A stretch of DNA of 64,000 bases from contig CM056379.1 of assembly GCA_029718625.1 (NCBI GenBank), positions 64,693,626 through 64,757,625 on the forward strand, read 5' to 3'. Below the pieces are notes generated by a model. The model did no database searches, was not told where the DNA came from, and saw only the letters and a list, made by a program, of their open reading frames with translations. The position numbers and the translations under genes are program-made. The stretch's first letter is position 1. Each line of letters opens with the position of its first letter. Positions 1 to 10,613 of this stretch are shown here, piece by piece. This DNA is from Synaphobranchus kaupii (lineage: Eukaryota > Chordata > Actinopteri > Anguilliformes > Synaphobranchidae).

Positions 1-1617
1 TTTCCAATAAATTATGGTTTTATTTTAACCATCCCCATATTGAGTCAGTACAAACATACCGCTAACACTTTGGCTCTATTCCCCGCACATTTTCGTAATT
101 TTTGGGACCTAAAAAAATTATCCAGGTGTAGAAATGTCAGGTTAGATTTCTAGCTAGAGCAGCTGGCTAACGTTAGTAACGTTAGCTAGGCAATCACGGT
201 AGCTAGCCAACTTATATGGCCAGCCAGCAAGGATGACTTTAAGGAAGTCGAATAACTTAAATTAAAATGGATTGCCATAAGCTATCGTTAGCTTGCTAGC
301 AAAAATGTTAAAACGACTTGCCGTGACATATCGTTAGCTTGCTAGCTAGCTAACCCAGCATTGTTAAGCAATGGTAACATTCATGACAGGGGGAGTACGC
401 CGATTGCGTACGGGAGGGGGTGGAATAGCTAAATTGATAAGGTTATACAGGTATGGAGCAATTGATTTGAGATACTTAACCCAGTTTGGCTGCTTGCTCC
501 GAGACACTAGGCCTGTAGTGTAGCTGCAATATCCCCTTCTGTCTCATCTTATGAAACAGTATTTTTGTTCGTAGTAGACACATCATAGCTCGCTCCAACA
601 AAAATGAATATGTGATGACAAACATGTGATGACAAACATGTTGCGGGTAAGGCACTCAATTTATTATGCTACGAACTGCGTCCACAAAACAACAGCTTGT
701 TCACGGTAGGCTACTAAGGGATGTTCTCCATCGACTTCCACTTAAAAATACAGCGTGTGTCCCTGTCCCAAGCATAGACTGTATAGGTCCGTTTTAGACC
801 AATGATTGTTGTCTCCCCCCTTCTCGTCTCGCCCCTCCAAGTGAAACTTTGTCCAATAATAGCCTGCTTTAATGAATACAATCACAACAGGTGGTCAAAG
901 TGGGGATTTGAACATGTATAGCCACAATGTAAAATAATAGCCACAATGTAAAATATAATTCACACCACCATTACATAAAAAAATACCCCTTGGCTGCACT
1001 AAAAATTTCGCCATTAATCAGAAAGGATCTTAACCAGTTTACATCGAAATCAATGGCTTGCAGAACACCAAATTCTTTCTTTTCCCCCTATCTACTCAAA
1101 ATTCAACAGGTTGCCATTTGTGCTCTAATACTGCCATCTAGTGGGCACTTTGGCGAACACACCACATTAGATGAATATGTCAAGTAGCTATGATATTGTA
1201 TACAAGCTAGTTTTTCTCAATAAGTAACCAGTAGCCTACAAAAAATGCAGATGTTAATAATGTCACCGTAAATCAATATTATTTCTTAAGCCCAATTCAA
1301 TCAATATTATTTCTTAACCTCAATTCATACAAGGTAGGTTGAGTGGGGAATTGTTTTCTCTCTTGCAATGATTGTATGAAGGGTTTCCCCTCAGAAACTG
1401 ATGAAGTGGTAGCACCCAATTTTAAACGCCTTAAGACGTTCAAAATGGACGTGTTAACACGGTATTTTCTGTCGTCTTAAGACGTAGACGTCCAAAATGG
1501 ACGTCTTAAGACGAACAAATTTGACGTCTTAACGCGGACGTCGAAATACAGGTTTTGGCCCAAACAGCGTTCCATATTGTGGTGACGTTTCACACATATT
1601 TTCTCTGACCGTGGACT
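1..1617. other. No gene seen; low-complexity fish DNA
   Basis: I see no coding sequence here. The first 360 bases are rich in GCTAGC and GTTAAC words, and the phrase ATATCGTTAGCTTGCTAGC recurs with small changes near 280-350. Short tandem duplications occur at about 612-645, 918-955 and 1272-1315. The only longer open frame (990-1187) has no recognisable motif and is probably chance. Confidence 0.6.
1476..1577 (+). repeat. Dispersed repeat with GACGTCTTAAGACG words, copy 1
   Basis: About 100 bases rich in nested palindromic words (ACGTCTTAAGACG, GACGTC), ending in GGTTTTGGCCCAAAC and a GCGTTCCATA tail. A second copy in the same orientation lies at 5346-5450 with only a few differences. It is an interspersed repeat of unknown class; I could not define its outer ends. 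Confidence 0.7.
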
Positions 1618-2148
1618 CAATTCAATTCAATTTGCTTTATTGGCATGACACATGGACGGACTGGGACTAAAAAATGGCCCTGGCTGGGACTAAAAAATGG
1701 CCCTGGACTTTTTGACCCAGAACGGCCCACCACAGATACTCCACCGCCCCCGCCCCGTCGAGGGACACACAAACACACCAGCCCTTAATACCACCACTTT
1801 TATTGAACAATATAATATTTATATAGAATAATATTTACTGAATAATATTTTTAAATATTTGGTCGCATATCCTTTGCATGCCATGACTTCCTGATGTCTG
1901 TGACTTATCAACATCATCAGAGTCTGGATATCTTATTTTCAGGTTGTCTGACAAGTGATACAAAAACTCTTTGCATTTATATGGATCTCTATGGGAATTG
2001 GGGGGTGGGACTAGATTCAGCTGTAAATTATGCTAATACAGTATGGAACACATTTGTTGGCTAAATGGCTTTAAGTCATCAAGGGTCCAAGGTATCAAAT
2101 GAGCTTCAAACCACCGTGCTGCTGCCAGATATGCAGTAGATACTAGCG

Positions 2149-2885
2149 GGGTACGTTTACATGCACACTAATACTCCGATCTGAACCCGGTTATGGCAAT
2201 ACTCTGGTTACTGAAATGGTCATGTAAACACCTTTATCCGATAATGTAAGGTCATAATCCGTGTTTTCGAAACCCGATTAATACCCCTGGTTTTTTGGCC
2301 AAACGTTCGATTTTTTGGAGCATGTAAACACCTTTCTCCGGTTTCTTTCGGCTTTTTAAAACTACGCATGTCAGGCAGAAGAGGTGGTGTAACGTCAAAA
2401 TGATTCCACCCGTCAACATTTGCTATGCCTGGGGTTCCTTCAGCATCTCACTTCCAGAATTTTATTATTAAATTTGCATTTCACCGGTGAAAATATATTG
2501 TTCAGTGTTACGTGCTTGTGTTTGTACTAGCTAGTTTGTGGCTAGCACATTAAATAACTGAATTTTTCGGGAAATTCGCCAGATTTAGAGATCGGTAAAG
2601 CTAGCTTGTACAATAATATAAATCAACCACTACTAGCAAATAGCTAGCTATAATAATAATAATAGCCTACTAACGTCAATTTTTGACGGGCGGATCATTT
2701 TTGTCCTTACAACGGGAAGCAGTTAGTAGCTACGTTTTCCACAGAGCTGATTATGGAGAGAATCGTGTAAACGCGGCTTTTGGAGTAATCACATTTCTTA
2801 TGTCCATGTGAACGCAATAAGTTAAATAATGGCGTAAGCTGATCGTTTCCAGTAATCGGATATTGCTGTGCATGTAAACGTACCC
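2149..2885. mobile_element. MITE with GGGTACGTTTACATGCAC termini, copy A
   Basis: This 737-bp element has inverted termini GGGTACGTTTACATGCAC and its complement at the right end. A second, highly similar copy is at 50073-50854. It has no coding sequence. Copy B shows a 3-bp AAT duplication; copy A has no clear duplication, so the class (3-bp TSD suggests Harbinger-like) is an inference. It lies inside the hAT element and so inserted after it. Confidence 0.8.
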
Positions 2886-2949
2886 AATTGTTTCTCCTGA
2901 ATATTTTTTCCATTGAGTTCAACAGGAAAATTAATCAGGAGAAACAATT
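2886..2949. repeat. Short inverted repeat (hairpin)
   Basis: Fifteen-base arms AATTGTTTCTCCTGA and TCAGGAGAAACAATT surround a 34-base loop, directly next to the right end of MITE copy A. The arms match perfectly. It could be a cruciform-forming site or the remains of a rearranged target. Confidence 0.7.
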
Positions 2950-3081
2950 CGCCAGTGGTGTACGATTTATGGACATGTGTAGCTAGCTTACCAATGACCC
3001 AGTTGTAATTGTGGTTGTTCTAGCTAACGTTAAGCATCTCTCTTGTGATAGGAAAAAAATAGCCAGCTAGCCAAACCTAGC

Positions 3082-3453
3082 TTATCTTATCCCTATCGTC
3101 TTCTGCCTTACCGGTTCAGCTTCAAGGCCTTGATTAGTTGAACTTGTGTTGTCGTCGCTGTGCTCAGTGGGCTGCTGCGGTCCTGAAAGATCGTTGTCGT
3201 CGTCGTCCTCCTCCTCCTCCCCTCTGCTGCCAATTTCACTACTAGGCTGAGGCTGGGAAGATTCATTACTGCTAGCGCTGGGCCCAGCAACCCTGTCATC
3301 TGCAGCAGTGGCAGTGCTGCTGCTGCTGCGGCCACTAACGTTAACATAATTTGTTATTTTAAAACACTTGGCTGCACCTGACTCAAGTGATTTTAATTTC
3401 TTTTGTCTAAGCTTTTCAGCCCCACCTTTCCGTTTTTTACCCTTTTGTTTCAT
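3082..3453 (-). pseudogene. hAT transposase-like N-terminal exon fragment
   Basis: The minus-strand frame encodes 123 residues: a basic start (MKQKGKKRKGGAEKLRQKK) followed by a Ser/Thr-rich and very acidic low-complexity stretch (EEEEDDDD). This layout resembles the N-termini of fish hAT/ZMYM-type transposase-like proteins; that comparison is from memory. A GT splice donor (GAACCG then GTAAGG, exon end at 3112) suggests that this was exon 1 of a spliced gene. No zinc finger or RNase H-like domain follows, so the coding part was lost by internal deletion. The gene runs antisense to the window, within the hAT element at 1651-3817. Confidence 0.5.
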
Positions 3454-3825
3454 GTTGCGACAATTTTTTCCGAAGTTGAACCATCGATGATGACTTTGGA
3501 TGTTACTGATCTCGCGCCCTGGCGCTCAGGTGACGTAATGGAGTGGACCAAAATAATTGGCTGGGGGGGAGGGGGGAGGGGGGAAGGGGGGAGACTGACA
3601 AATTTGAAGGATTTTTAGGGATACAGAAATATCAGATGTGAAGTAAACCCCTCTGCCAAAAGTAATGGGCCGGCAGCCCACTCGTCTGGGCCGGCCAGTT
3701 AGAACCACACATCAGTTTTTTTTATTTATTTTTTTTTTGCGTTGCAACGATCGGCCCCAATTGTCCATCAGCCCACCGGGAAAACTCCCAGTACTCCAGA
3801 TGGCCAGTCCGCCCCTGGCATGACA

Positions 3826-4438
3826 AGACATTGCATCTGTATTGTCAAAGCATACTGCATTAAACAGTCAAAGACATACATCTAACACTGAACAATACAA
3901 AACAGCAAAGTCTAGAAACGAATGAACAGTCACCATACATGAAAACAAGAACTTTTCTTTGATTATGGATTTAGAAATAACAATAATGTAAAATAATAAA
4001 GTACAATTAAAAATAATAATTATCAATAGAAATGATAATAATGATGAGAACAACACATATGATCTTATAAAATGAATATAATAAATACAAAAAATAAAAA
4101 TTGGTTTATAATGATCTCTGTCACTCACTGTCCCTAAAACGATGGCAGGCAGCTATATATTGTGCTGCCAGGTCACAGCACGTCCTCTCCTCTCTTAAGA
4201 GGATGGGGAGTTTTTGGATGTCTGTTAAATTTTTTAATTGTGGGTATCTCTGATTTATTTTGGGAAAATATTTATTTCTGATTTCATTGTATTTTTCGCA
4301 TTTTGTGATAAAGTGCCGCTCCGTCTCAACTTCGTTGAGATGGCAATGTTTCTCGTCCCGGAGTCTGTTGACTCTATCACGGTCACTCTGATCAAGCTGT
4401 CCTCTTCCCCTAGCCCTGCCTCGCCAACCATGAACACG
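3826..4438. other. No gene; possible LINE 3' tail DNA
   Basis: This is the continuation of the sequence into which the hAT element jumped. Together with 1618-1642 (CAATTCAATT repeats followed by TTTGCTTTATTGGCATGAC) it looks like the 3' tail of a minus-strand retrotransposon. 3960-4110 is A-rich. I found no reverse-transcriptase motif. Confidence 0.35.
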
Positions 4439-4440
4439 AT

Positions 4441-4495
4441 TGTCGCTTTGGATAAAAGCCTCTGCTAAATGACTAAAGTAATGTTTATGTAATGA
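4441..4495 (+). repeat. Fish SINE/LINE 3' tail fragment
   Basis: The sequence GTCGCTTTGGATAAAAG followed by CTCTGCTAAATGACT and a TAATG-rich end is the tail common to several fish SINE and LINE families. Only the tail remains; the tRNA-like head is absent. Similar tails occur at 6487-6541 and at the end of the full SINE at 21513-21727. Confidence 0.8.
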
Positions 4496-4801
4496 CTGCC
4501 CCCCTTACTCTGGGACTGCGACCACTGGATGTTGATGGCTACAGAATGAACCAAGCAGAATTACAAAATTATGATTTTGAATTATTTTATGAAAATGAAC
4601 AGTGGTCAAATTTACAGAGCAATAGCTAAGATTACTAACTTATATGCTTTGAGCATGTAACGTAGTCTCCATTTACATGATCAAGGTTTGGTCAAACAAC
4701 ATGCTAAATAGACTATTGTCAACACCTTTAAAGATGTATGGTCGCTATTTTTATAATGATATTGTTACCTCCTCGGCTGAAAACATCTTGCTAATGAGTA
4801 A

Positions 4802-5063
4802 GGGCCGAAACATACCTCACGCAAATACGCGAACGTGGACGCTTCGAGCTACGTGAACAGTTTTTCTTTTGGCATGACATTTCTGAAAGGCAAACCGGAG
4901 GAAAGCACAGATCGAACAAGAAAGTTATGTACTGTTGTTGCTGCTATAGCGTCCCTCGCTGCAACGCTCTGGCTTGTCTTTCACAAATGTCATGGCAAAA
5001 GAAAAACTTTGCGTAGTTCGAAGCGTCCACATTTGCGTATTTGCGTGAGGTATGTTTCGGTCC
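4802..5063. mobile_element. Short Harbinger-type MITE with long TIRs
   Basis: The ends are inverted repeats of about 52 bases (GGGCCGAAACATACCTCACG on the left, GGACCGAAACATACCTCACG as the complement on the right), and the arms differ at only a few positions. A 3-bp TAA duplication flanks it (4799-4801 and 5064-5066), which fits PIF/Harbinger. The 262-bp body has a short open frame (4835-5071) that runs out through the right TIR and is not a real gene. Confidence 0.8.
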
Positions 5064-5345
5064 TAAGCTAAAATAAGAGTTTACCTGGAAGCCTGACCAT
5101 GTCAATCAAATGAGCAGTTACCGCCCAATAATGACATTTACACAATTTTAGCTGTTTCTGGCTTTAAAAATGGCGGGCAGGATGTCAACAGTGTAGCATT
5201 CAAAACATTAACAAAAAAACACTTTGCGAATGACTTATGAGGTAGGAAATACATTCAACTTGTTTATTAGACCACAAGGACACATACAATGTTTTTTTGG
5301 GGAGAAAATTTGAATGTAAACAAAGAACGAGTTGTTCTGTTTACC

Positions 5346-5450
5346 TTTAAGACGTAGACGTCCAAAATGCACGTCTTAAGACGAACATATTTGACGTCTT
5401 AATGCGGACGCCGAACTACAGGTTTTGGCCCAAACGGCGTTCCATAGTTC
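5346..5450 (+). repeat. Dispersed repeat with GACGTCTTAAGACG words, copy 2
   Basis: This matches 1476-1577 closely, including the ending GGTTTTGGCCCAAAC and GCGTTCCATA. Orientation is the same as copy 1. Confidence 0.7.
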
Positions 5451-5491
5451 TCCGCTCAGTTAGCTTAGTAATCCAAATAATGTCTGCTATC

Positions 5492-5527
5492 ACACCCACA
5501 TAACTATATACGAACTAGAAAGGCAAC
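5492..5527 (+). repeat. Dispersed repeat, inverted partner at 13691
   Basis: Thirty-six bases (ACTATATACGAACTAGAAAG core) recur as the reverse complement at 13691-13727 with two mismatches, 8.2 kb away. Neither copy lies in an element whose ends I could define. Confidence 0.6.
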
Positions 5528-6300
5528 GTGGTTCCATTCAGCCCTATTCAATTTGGTTCTTCTGCAATGGCACCGCCGCAAAATGGCTGCCATGGCCCAG
5601 AAATAGTATTACCGATGAGCTCTGCCATGTATTTCCAATGGAGCTTTGTGAAAGTCAACAGAGTCGCCCCAGCGCAATCTAGGTATCAAAAGTTCACAAT
5701 ATGCTAATCAATAGAAGCAGGCAATCACATTTTTTATTTTTCCGGGGTCCAAATTTTTCTTAGGCTACACAGAAAAAAGAGAGGTATTTTAAAAAACTCA
5801 TCGGTGAGTGTTGAGTAGGCGCACTGAACTCTGATTGGTTAAGAACAAACCGATGAAATCTGGAACATGCTCAAGTGGTAATCCTAGTTACATCACAGTA
5901 CAATCACGTGAGAGGAGGCCTATTCGCATTTTCGCCTCAAATGAAATCTCATCTCCACTGAACTATGGTGGTCAGCTCAATAGCATCCATCTGCAGACTG
6001 GCCCCATTCGTGATCGGCCTCATTCGTGATTACAGGAAGTTCGCAAATGCGCATGCGCTTACAAGATGAAGGAAAAAAACAGAAAGAGCAGCATGGAGGT
6101 AAAGCCACACTGAAATAAAACAATCGCTCGTAATTAATGGAACCTTCTGAATTTCAAAAGCAATGGTATCTAGCCTACTGAATGAAAGTCTGAGAGTTAT
6201 TCAGCTGAAGTTCGCTCGGTTGCCAGTTAGTGATAAACTATTAGTGTTAGCTATTACGTGTTACGTGATTTATTGTTGTAATAAAAGAAAAGAAAAAGAC
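5528..6300. other. No gene seen
   Basis: There are no coding motifs. The stretch contains host-like unique DNA; the small open frame at 5835-6029 has no recognisable domain. Confidence 0.5.
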
Positions 6301-6909
6301 GGTAACACTTTGCAATAATGTTAGGCTACATGAATTGGCATTAACTAATGTAGCTATGTAGTTGCTAACATTAATTAATGATGTACAAATCCATTAACAA
6401 AGCATTCGATTAACTTTTCATTATTTCGTACCCTTATTGAAAGTACAAACCTTTAGCTAATGTATTTGTTTCTGTATGCACTTATTGTATGTCGCTTTGG
6501 ATAAAAGCGTCTGCTAAATGACTAATGTAATGTAATGTAATTTGTTAACCGTTAACTAACTAATGGTAATTAAGTTTAGCCCATGATAATGGACTTAATT
6601 TATCATTAGTTAATGCTACAATCCTTAATCAAATTCCGCCTCACTACTGCTGCCGTTGTTTTGGTCAGACGTGTATATACGTGATCTAGCTAGCTAATCA
6701 TTTTCTTAGCTAGAAAACATCATGTCAGCTTCTGAATCAACTTCGGATGAGCCTCCGAGGACGAAGATGAAACGTTGTTGCCAGTAGCAGCTTGTGTTGT
6801 TGTACTATTCAGCTAAGATACTTTGTTAATATATTTGTACATCATTAATTAATATTAACAACTACATTAGTTAATGCCAATTCATGTAACCTTATTGTAA
6901 AGTGTTACC
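6301..6909. mobile_element. MITE with GGTAACACTTT termini and long TIRs
   Basis: The left end starts GGTAACACTTTGCAATAATG and the right end is the complement of GGTAACACTTTACAATAAGG. The inverted similarity runs on for about 90 bases (ATGAATTGGCATTAACTAATG is shared). The interior holds a SINE-tail fragment (6487-6541) and a 21-codon open frame at 6722-6787 (MSASESTSDEPPRTKMKRCC) that looks like the N-terminus of a lost protein. It resembles the short inverted-repeat elements known from teleosts; the superfamily is not settled and I see no clear TSD. Confidence 0.75.
6487..6541 (+). repeat. Fish SINE/LINE 3' tail fragment inside the MITE
   Basis: GTCGCTTTGGATAAAAGCGT then CTGCTAAATGACTAATG and three TAATG repeats. 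This is a second copy of the tail seen at 4441, probably inserted into the GGTAACAC MITE. Confidence 0.8.
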
Positions 6910-7070
6910 AGATAGGCTAGTCTGTGGTAGTCAAACCAAGGGCTTTGTTCTACCCTCTATTGTCAAACTTTCCACCTGACTGCTATTGTTCTACCAGTGA
7001 TGAACAATTATTGCTGATTTTAACATATTCCTGATGTAGAGTATCGATTTCTCGTGTCTCTTTTTTCCAG

Positions 7071-7259
7071 CCTCACATTACAGTTCTACAAAGTGGTGGA
7101 GAGCCATCCCTCCAGAGGTGTGTTCGGTGCTGCAGTAAATACCACTGCCCGTTCTGCACACCAGATGTTTTCATCCAGGATAACCATCACATTGTTGATA
7201 CTTGTTACGTCCCTCCATTCCCGGGGGTGGCAAATGTCACTATGCATGTTTTTTTCTAA
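7071..7259 (+). pseudogene. Exon-like relic with Cys/His-rich motif
   Basis: A polypyrimidine run and AG (TTTTTTCCAG at 7061-7070) are followed by 62 open codons ending in TAA. The peptide holds a C-x2-CC-x3-HC-x2-C cluster (CVRCCSKYHCPFC) preceded by PHITVLQSGGEPSLQRC. This looks like one exon of a zinc-binding protein of the kind repeated in fish genomes, but I cannot name the family. No matching neighbouring exon was found, so I treat it as a relic. Confidence 0.35.
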
Positions 7260-7870
7260 CTGTTCTCTATCTACATATCTTTCTCCCTGATAGCAATTAC
7301 GTGATTGGCTGCACCTAGGCGGGACATTTAAATTGAGGCACTCACACACTCGGCGACAGCATGTCCTTGCTGTTACAGGACTGTTGTATGTTGTAAAATG
7401 TTATAAATAAAATAAAAAATTTTGATCCACTACCATTGTTATCTATTGTCCCTTTTGTGTTCAGTCACCAGCCCTGGCCGTAACAATCCTGGATAGGATT
7501 CATTCTTCCACAAATTTTTAAAAAGTAACACAAAAGTAACAAATTAGACTTTTTTAATATACGATGAACAAAATTGATCTAAGAGAGAAAATAGCTTGAT
7601 CCATAATGAAACCAGAATGACCTTAGTCACTACAAGCAAAATATTGTGGAAATAGGATTAAAACTGCAGTAGGCAAGTTTGAAAATATAGAAGGCAAAAA
7701 GACTTCCCCCTTTTGCTCTCCTCCCTCCTATCTCTCTCCTAATCCCCTCCCACCAAATTTTGCTCCAGTACGCATGAAGAGACAGGGAGGGGTTTATTCC
7801 ACGGGGAGGATATTTTGTTTGTAGATAGTTGCCCTGATTGGAAGCTAGCTCTATCTTTCTCTCAAACCAG
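7260..7870. other. No gene seen
   Basis: There are no coding motifs or recognisable repeats. 7680-7760 is C/T-rich. A 139-codon minus-strand open frame (7630-8049) lies opposite the relic at 7871 and shows no domain. Confidence 0.5.
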
Positions 7871-7989
7871 GGCCTGAAGGTGGTCATCCAAGGCCAGACG
7901 ACGGCCCAGCTGCAGGTGATCCCCAGGGGGTGACAGTCATCCCTGGCCCCGGGCAGCAGCACAAGCTGGCGGCCATGCCCAGTGGAATG
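7871..7989 (+). pseudogene. Exon relic resembling the Gln-rich region of BPTF
   Basis: A splice-acceptor-like sequence (TCTCTCAAACCAG) precedes a frame reading GLKVVIQGQTTAQLQVIP. After a one-base frame change in a C/G run at 7921-7930 it continues VTVIPGPGQQHKLAAMPSG. From memory, this pattern matches the glutamine-rich part of the chromatin remodelling factor BPTF (NURF subunit). The frame break and the stop soon after argue for a decayed duplicate exon, or a sequencing slip in the homopolymer. There are no other BPTF-like exons in the window. Confidence 0.45.
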
Positions 7990-9154
7990 AGAACCTGTGT
8001 CATCTGAGGCCATCAGCGGCCTGTCCAGGTTGTGAAGTGGACGGTGCACTGATAAGTGTTTTAGGACCCAGTGTCAGACTGCTATCCGGTGACCTCATCA
8101 GCAAATTTTCTTCCTTAGCATACAACTATGCATAAAATGTTACATAGTTTATCACGGTTTGTTTGGATCTGTCCCATAGTGTTTTAAATAACCTCTTGAT
8201 ACCATGCATGCTTTTCTGGCACACCATTCAGGGTAATTACACTGCTTTGATTGGTATGTGTACAGTATATAAGCTTATTTCAAATGCCTTGGATCAAATT
8301 TTTAAAACTATTGTATGCTCATTTGCATTTCTCCACTGAATCGATATTTTGAGACGAATGGAGATGTTTAACAAAAAAGGCCAAAATCGACTCAATCGAA
8401 TTGAGAGAATGTGATTATTACATTACATTATTGGTGGGCAGTCTTTATGGAATGAGACCTACAATGATCCTGATCTAGGGCTGGAAATTAAGGAACCATT
8501 AAGATAAAGCAAATGTTGAATTTGAGTTATGTCATCAATGGACCTCTTGTAAATCTGTCATACAGATCATTAGCCTGGATTTAATATCATTAAACATATC
8601 TGATGCACCCTTGTTTTCCACTCTTAATCCATATAGTTAATGTTGTATTGCCTTTTTCATTAATTGCAGCTTTAAACTAAATGCCCCATTGTGGCTTTTT
8701 AGCCAATCAAGCATGCTTCTAGCTTGCTGTCAAACACAATACTCCCTTATACAAGGTTCTTGAGTGTATGTCAGGAATATGTAAGAAAGAATGATACTTG
8801 AGTCAGTAATCTTCACCTTACATTTTTATTAAGAGACAATCAATTCAATTAATTGATGGACTAGTTCTGATACCCGTTGGAGCACACAATCACTAATTAG
8901 CCATTTAGTCGGCCCTATACCTAATTAATGCGTGCGTGTCCGTGTGTGCGCACATTGCGTGCCACCTGCTGGCTGCTGTGCACCAGACATACAGGGAGAT
9001 ACAGAGGTTCTCTCTTATGTGTTAGGAATATTTTTTAATGTCAAAAATGATAATATATAATTTGTACCTAGTAGTCCGTGAGCCAGTAGGGTTGGTCGGT
9101 ACCATCTGAGGGGAATAATGCTCATAGTGACTTTTGGCAAGGTATACATCTCTA
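7990..9154. other. No gene seen
   Basis: AT-rich unique DNA. A small TACATTACATTA piece near 8435-8450 may be a SINE-tail remnant. Confidence 0.5.
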
Positions 9155-10610
9155 GGGCTCTATTTTCAAACCGGCGCAAACCAGCGCAAGGGGACGGTAT
9201 AGTCAAACGCAAGCTTGTTGACAGCATCAACGTCTTAAAACTGGCGCTATGGCGTTTCTCAGCAATACCGCTAGGATCAACAAATTCTCAACATAACATC
9301 CTTTCGCTTGCGCTGCAGTGGGATGGGTGGCGCTGTCTGGGGCGTGTTCTAAAATACTTTCGGCGCAGTGACAATTTGAACCAACGAAAACCCATTGCGT
9401 TATGATCAGCTGGAACCACCTCTTAGCGGCAACGCAATAGACTCTGGTAATTTGGTAACTTATTAGTCATGTAGTTCTGTGTAGTGTCTATAGGTGATGC
9501 CAACATTACACTTCCATTTAATGAACAAATAGCCTATAATTATTATTAATTAATTAATTTTAATTTAAACTACTAGAATAAAACAGGACAGCTTACAAGA
9601 AACTTGCGATCATGTAGGCCAATAGCCTATAATATATAAATTACACATTGGCACAGTTGAATCATAAGCCTACCACTTGAATCATAATTATGCCTACATT
9701 ACCTAATGTAGGCGAATTAACCAAACGATTCATTTAGTCTTCAATCAATCATCAGCAGGGTATATAAGTGACTATTTATGCAGGCAGGTGTTAGTGGCAT
9801 AAGGATTCAATCCCGTGACACTGACGATGGAGTACGTGATCGGTCGACGTTTGCGGCGACGACGACAATACACAGAAAGGATATACTTTCAGCGGGTGTC
9901 CTTCCTCAACTATACGGACAATGAATGCAGTAAAAAGTCAAACCTCGCATTTTTTCTCAAGTGTGGGTTCCCTGGGGTGCTTGGTGCTATCGACTGCACG
10001 CACATACAAATCCGCGCACCACCCGAGCATGCAATAGTTTTCGTCAATCGCAAAGGAACACATTCCATCAATGTCCAGGTGCTGCATAATATCGCACATC
10101 TTCACCAATGTGAAATGCGCCTGCCGGAAGATGTACTTTAGCACCACAGACAGCGACAAAATTAGCTTGCCCCACCTGCACCAGTGGTCGCGGTCCCCAT
10201 CACAGCCAGAGCAAAGAGAAATCAACTGGCTGAGCGGTTTAATAGGGCTAGATAAATGGTAAGTATCGGATCAGCTTTTAAAATGAACATTTCAATGCAT
10301 GTTCCCACGTAGAATCATACACACATCCAAGTTGACGGTCCAGTGCGTTTGGGTTGCTCATTATGAAATTGCATGGAGCGATTGTGTTCCAACTGGCTTT
10401 TTTTTAAAGCATAAGAACAACAATTTGATTGGCTACCATAGAGACACACCTTGGACATTTAAACCCAGCCTTTTAGCAATACCGCCATAAGGTGCGCCAA
10501 GATTGCCGTCATGAAATTACCAAATTTCTCGCTGACACGCCCTCAGAGCGATACCGCCAAGCGCTTACTCTTGTGTTCACCATTGCGTTTGGTTTATTAA
10601 AATAGAGCCC
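9155..10610 (+). mobile_element. Internally deleted PIF/Harbinger element
   Basis: The element begins GGGCTCTATTTTCAAACC and ends with AAAATAGAGCCC, so the termini are inverted repeats. A 3-bp CTA duplication flanks it (9152-9154 and 10611-10613), typical of PIF/Harbinger. It carries a fragment of a HARBI1-like nuclease gene on the plus strand (9815-10141) but lacks most of that gene and shows no Myb-like partner gene. Subterminal GGCGC/GCGTTTGG words recur at both ends. Confidence 0.85.
9815..10141 (+). pseudogene. HARBI1-like nuclease fragment (DDE_Tnp_4)
   Basis: The 108-codon frame contains KCGFPGVLGAIDCTHIQIRA followed by NRKGTHSINVQ. These are the signature motifs around the first catalytic Asp of PIF/Harbinger nucleases, usually written GAIDCTH...APP and NRK..HSINVQ. 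The normal protein is about 350 residues. The N-terminal helical part is mostly replaced by an unrelated start (MTLTMEYVIGRRLRRRR) and everything after the first catalytic motif is missing, so the second Asp and the Glu are absent. It is a dead deletion remnant inside the element at 9155-10610. Confidence 0.8.
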
Positions 10611-10613
10611 CTA

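Larger units (their letters stand above)
1651..3817 (-). mobile_element. Non-autonomous hAT element with nested MITE
   Basis: The element begins CATGGACGGACTGG and ends CCAGTCCGCCCCTG, so its termini are imperfect inverted repeats of the hAT type. It is flanked by a perfect 8-bp target-site duplication, GCATGACA (1643-1650 and 3818-3825), the size expected for hAT. Joining the flanks restores a smooth TTTATTGGCATGACAAGAC sequence, which supports the boundaries. Inside are a MITE (2149-2885), a G-rich tract near 3562-3592 and, on the minus strand, the first exon of a transposase-like gene; the catalytic part is missing. It could move only with an enzyme supplied by a relative. Confidence 0.85.

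Noticed and set aside
7630..8049. 139-codon minus-strand open frame
   Set aside because: It has no domain, and the opposite strand at 7871-7989 carries the protein-like signal, so this is a shadow.
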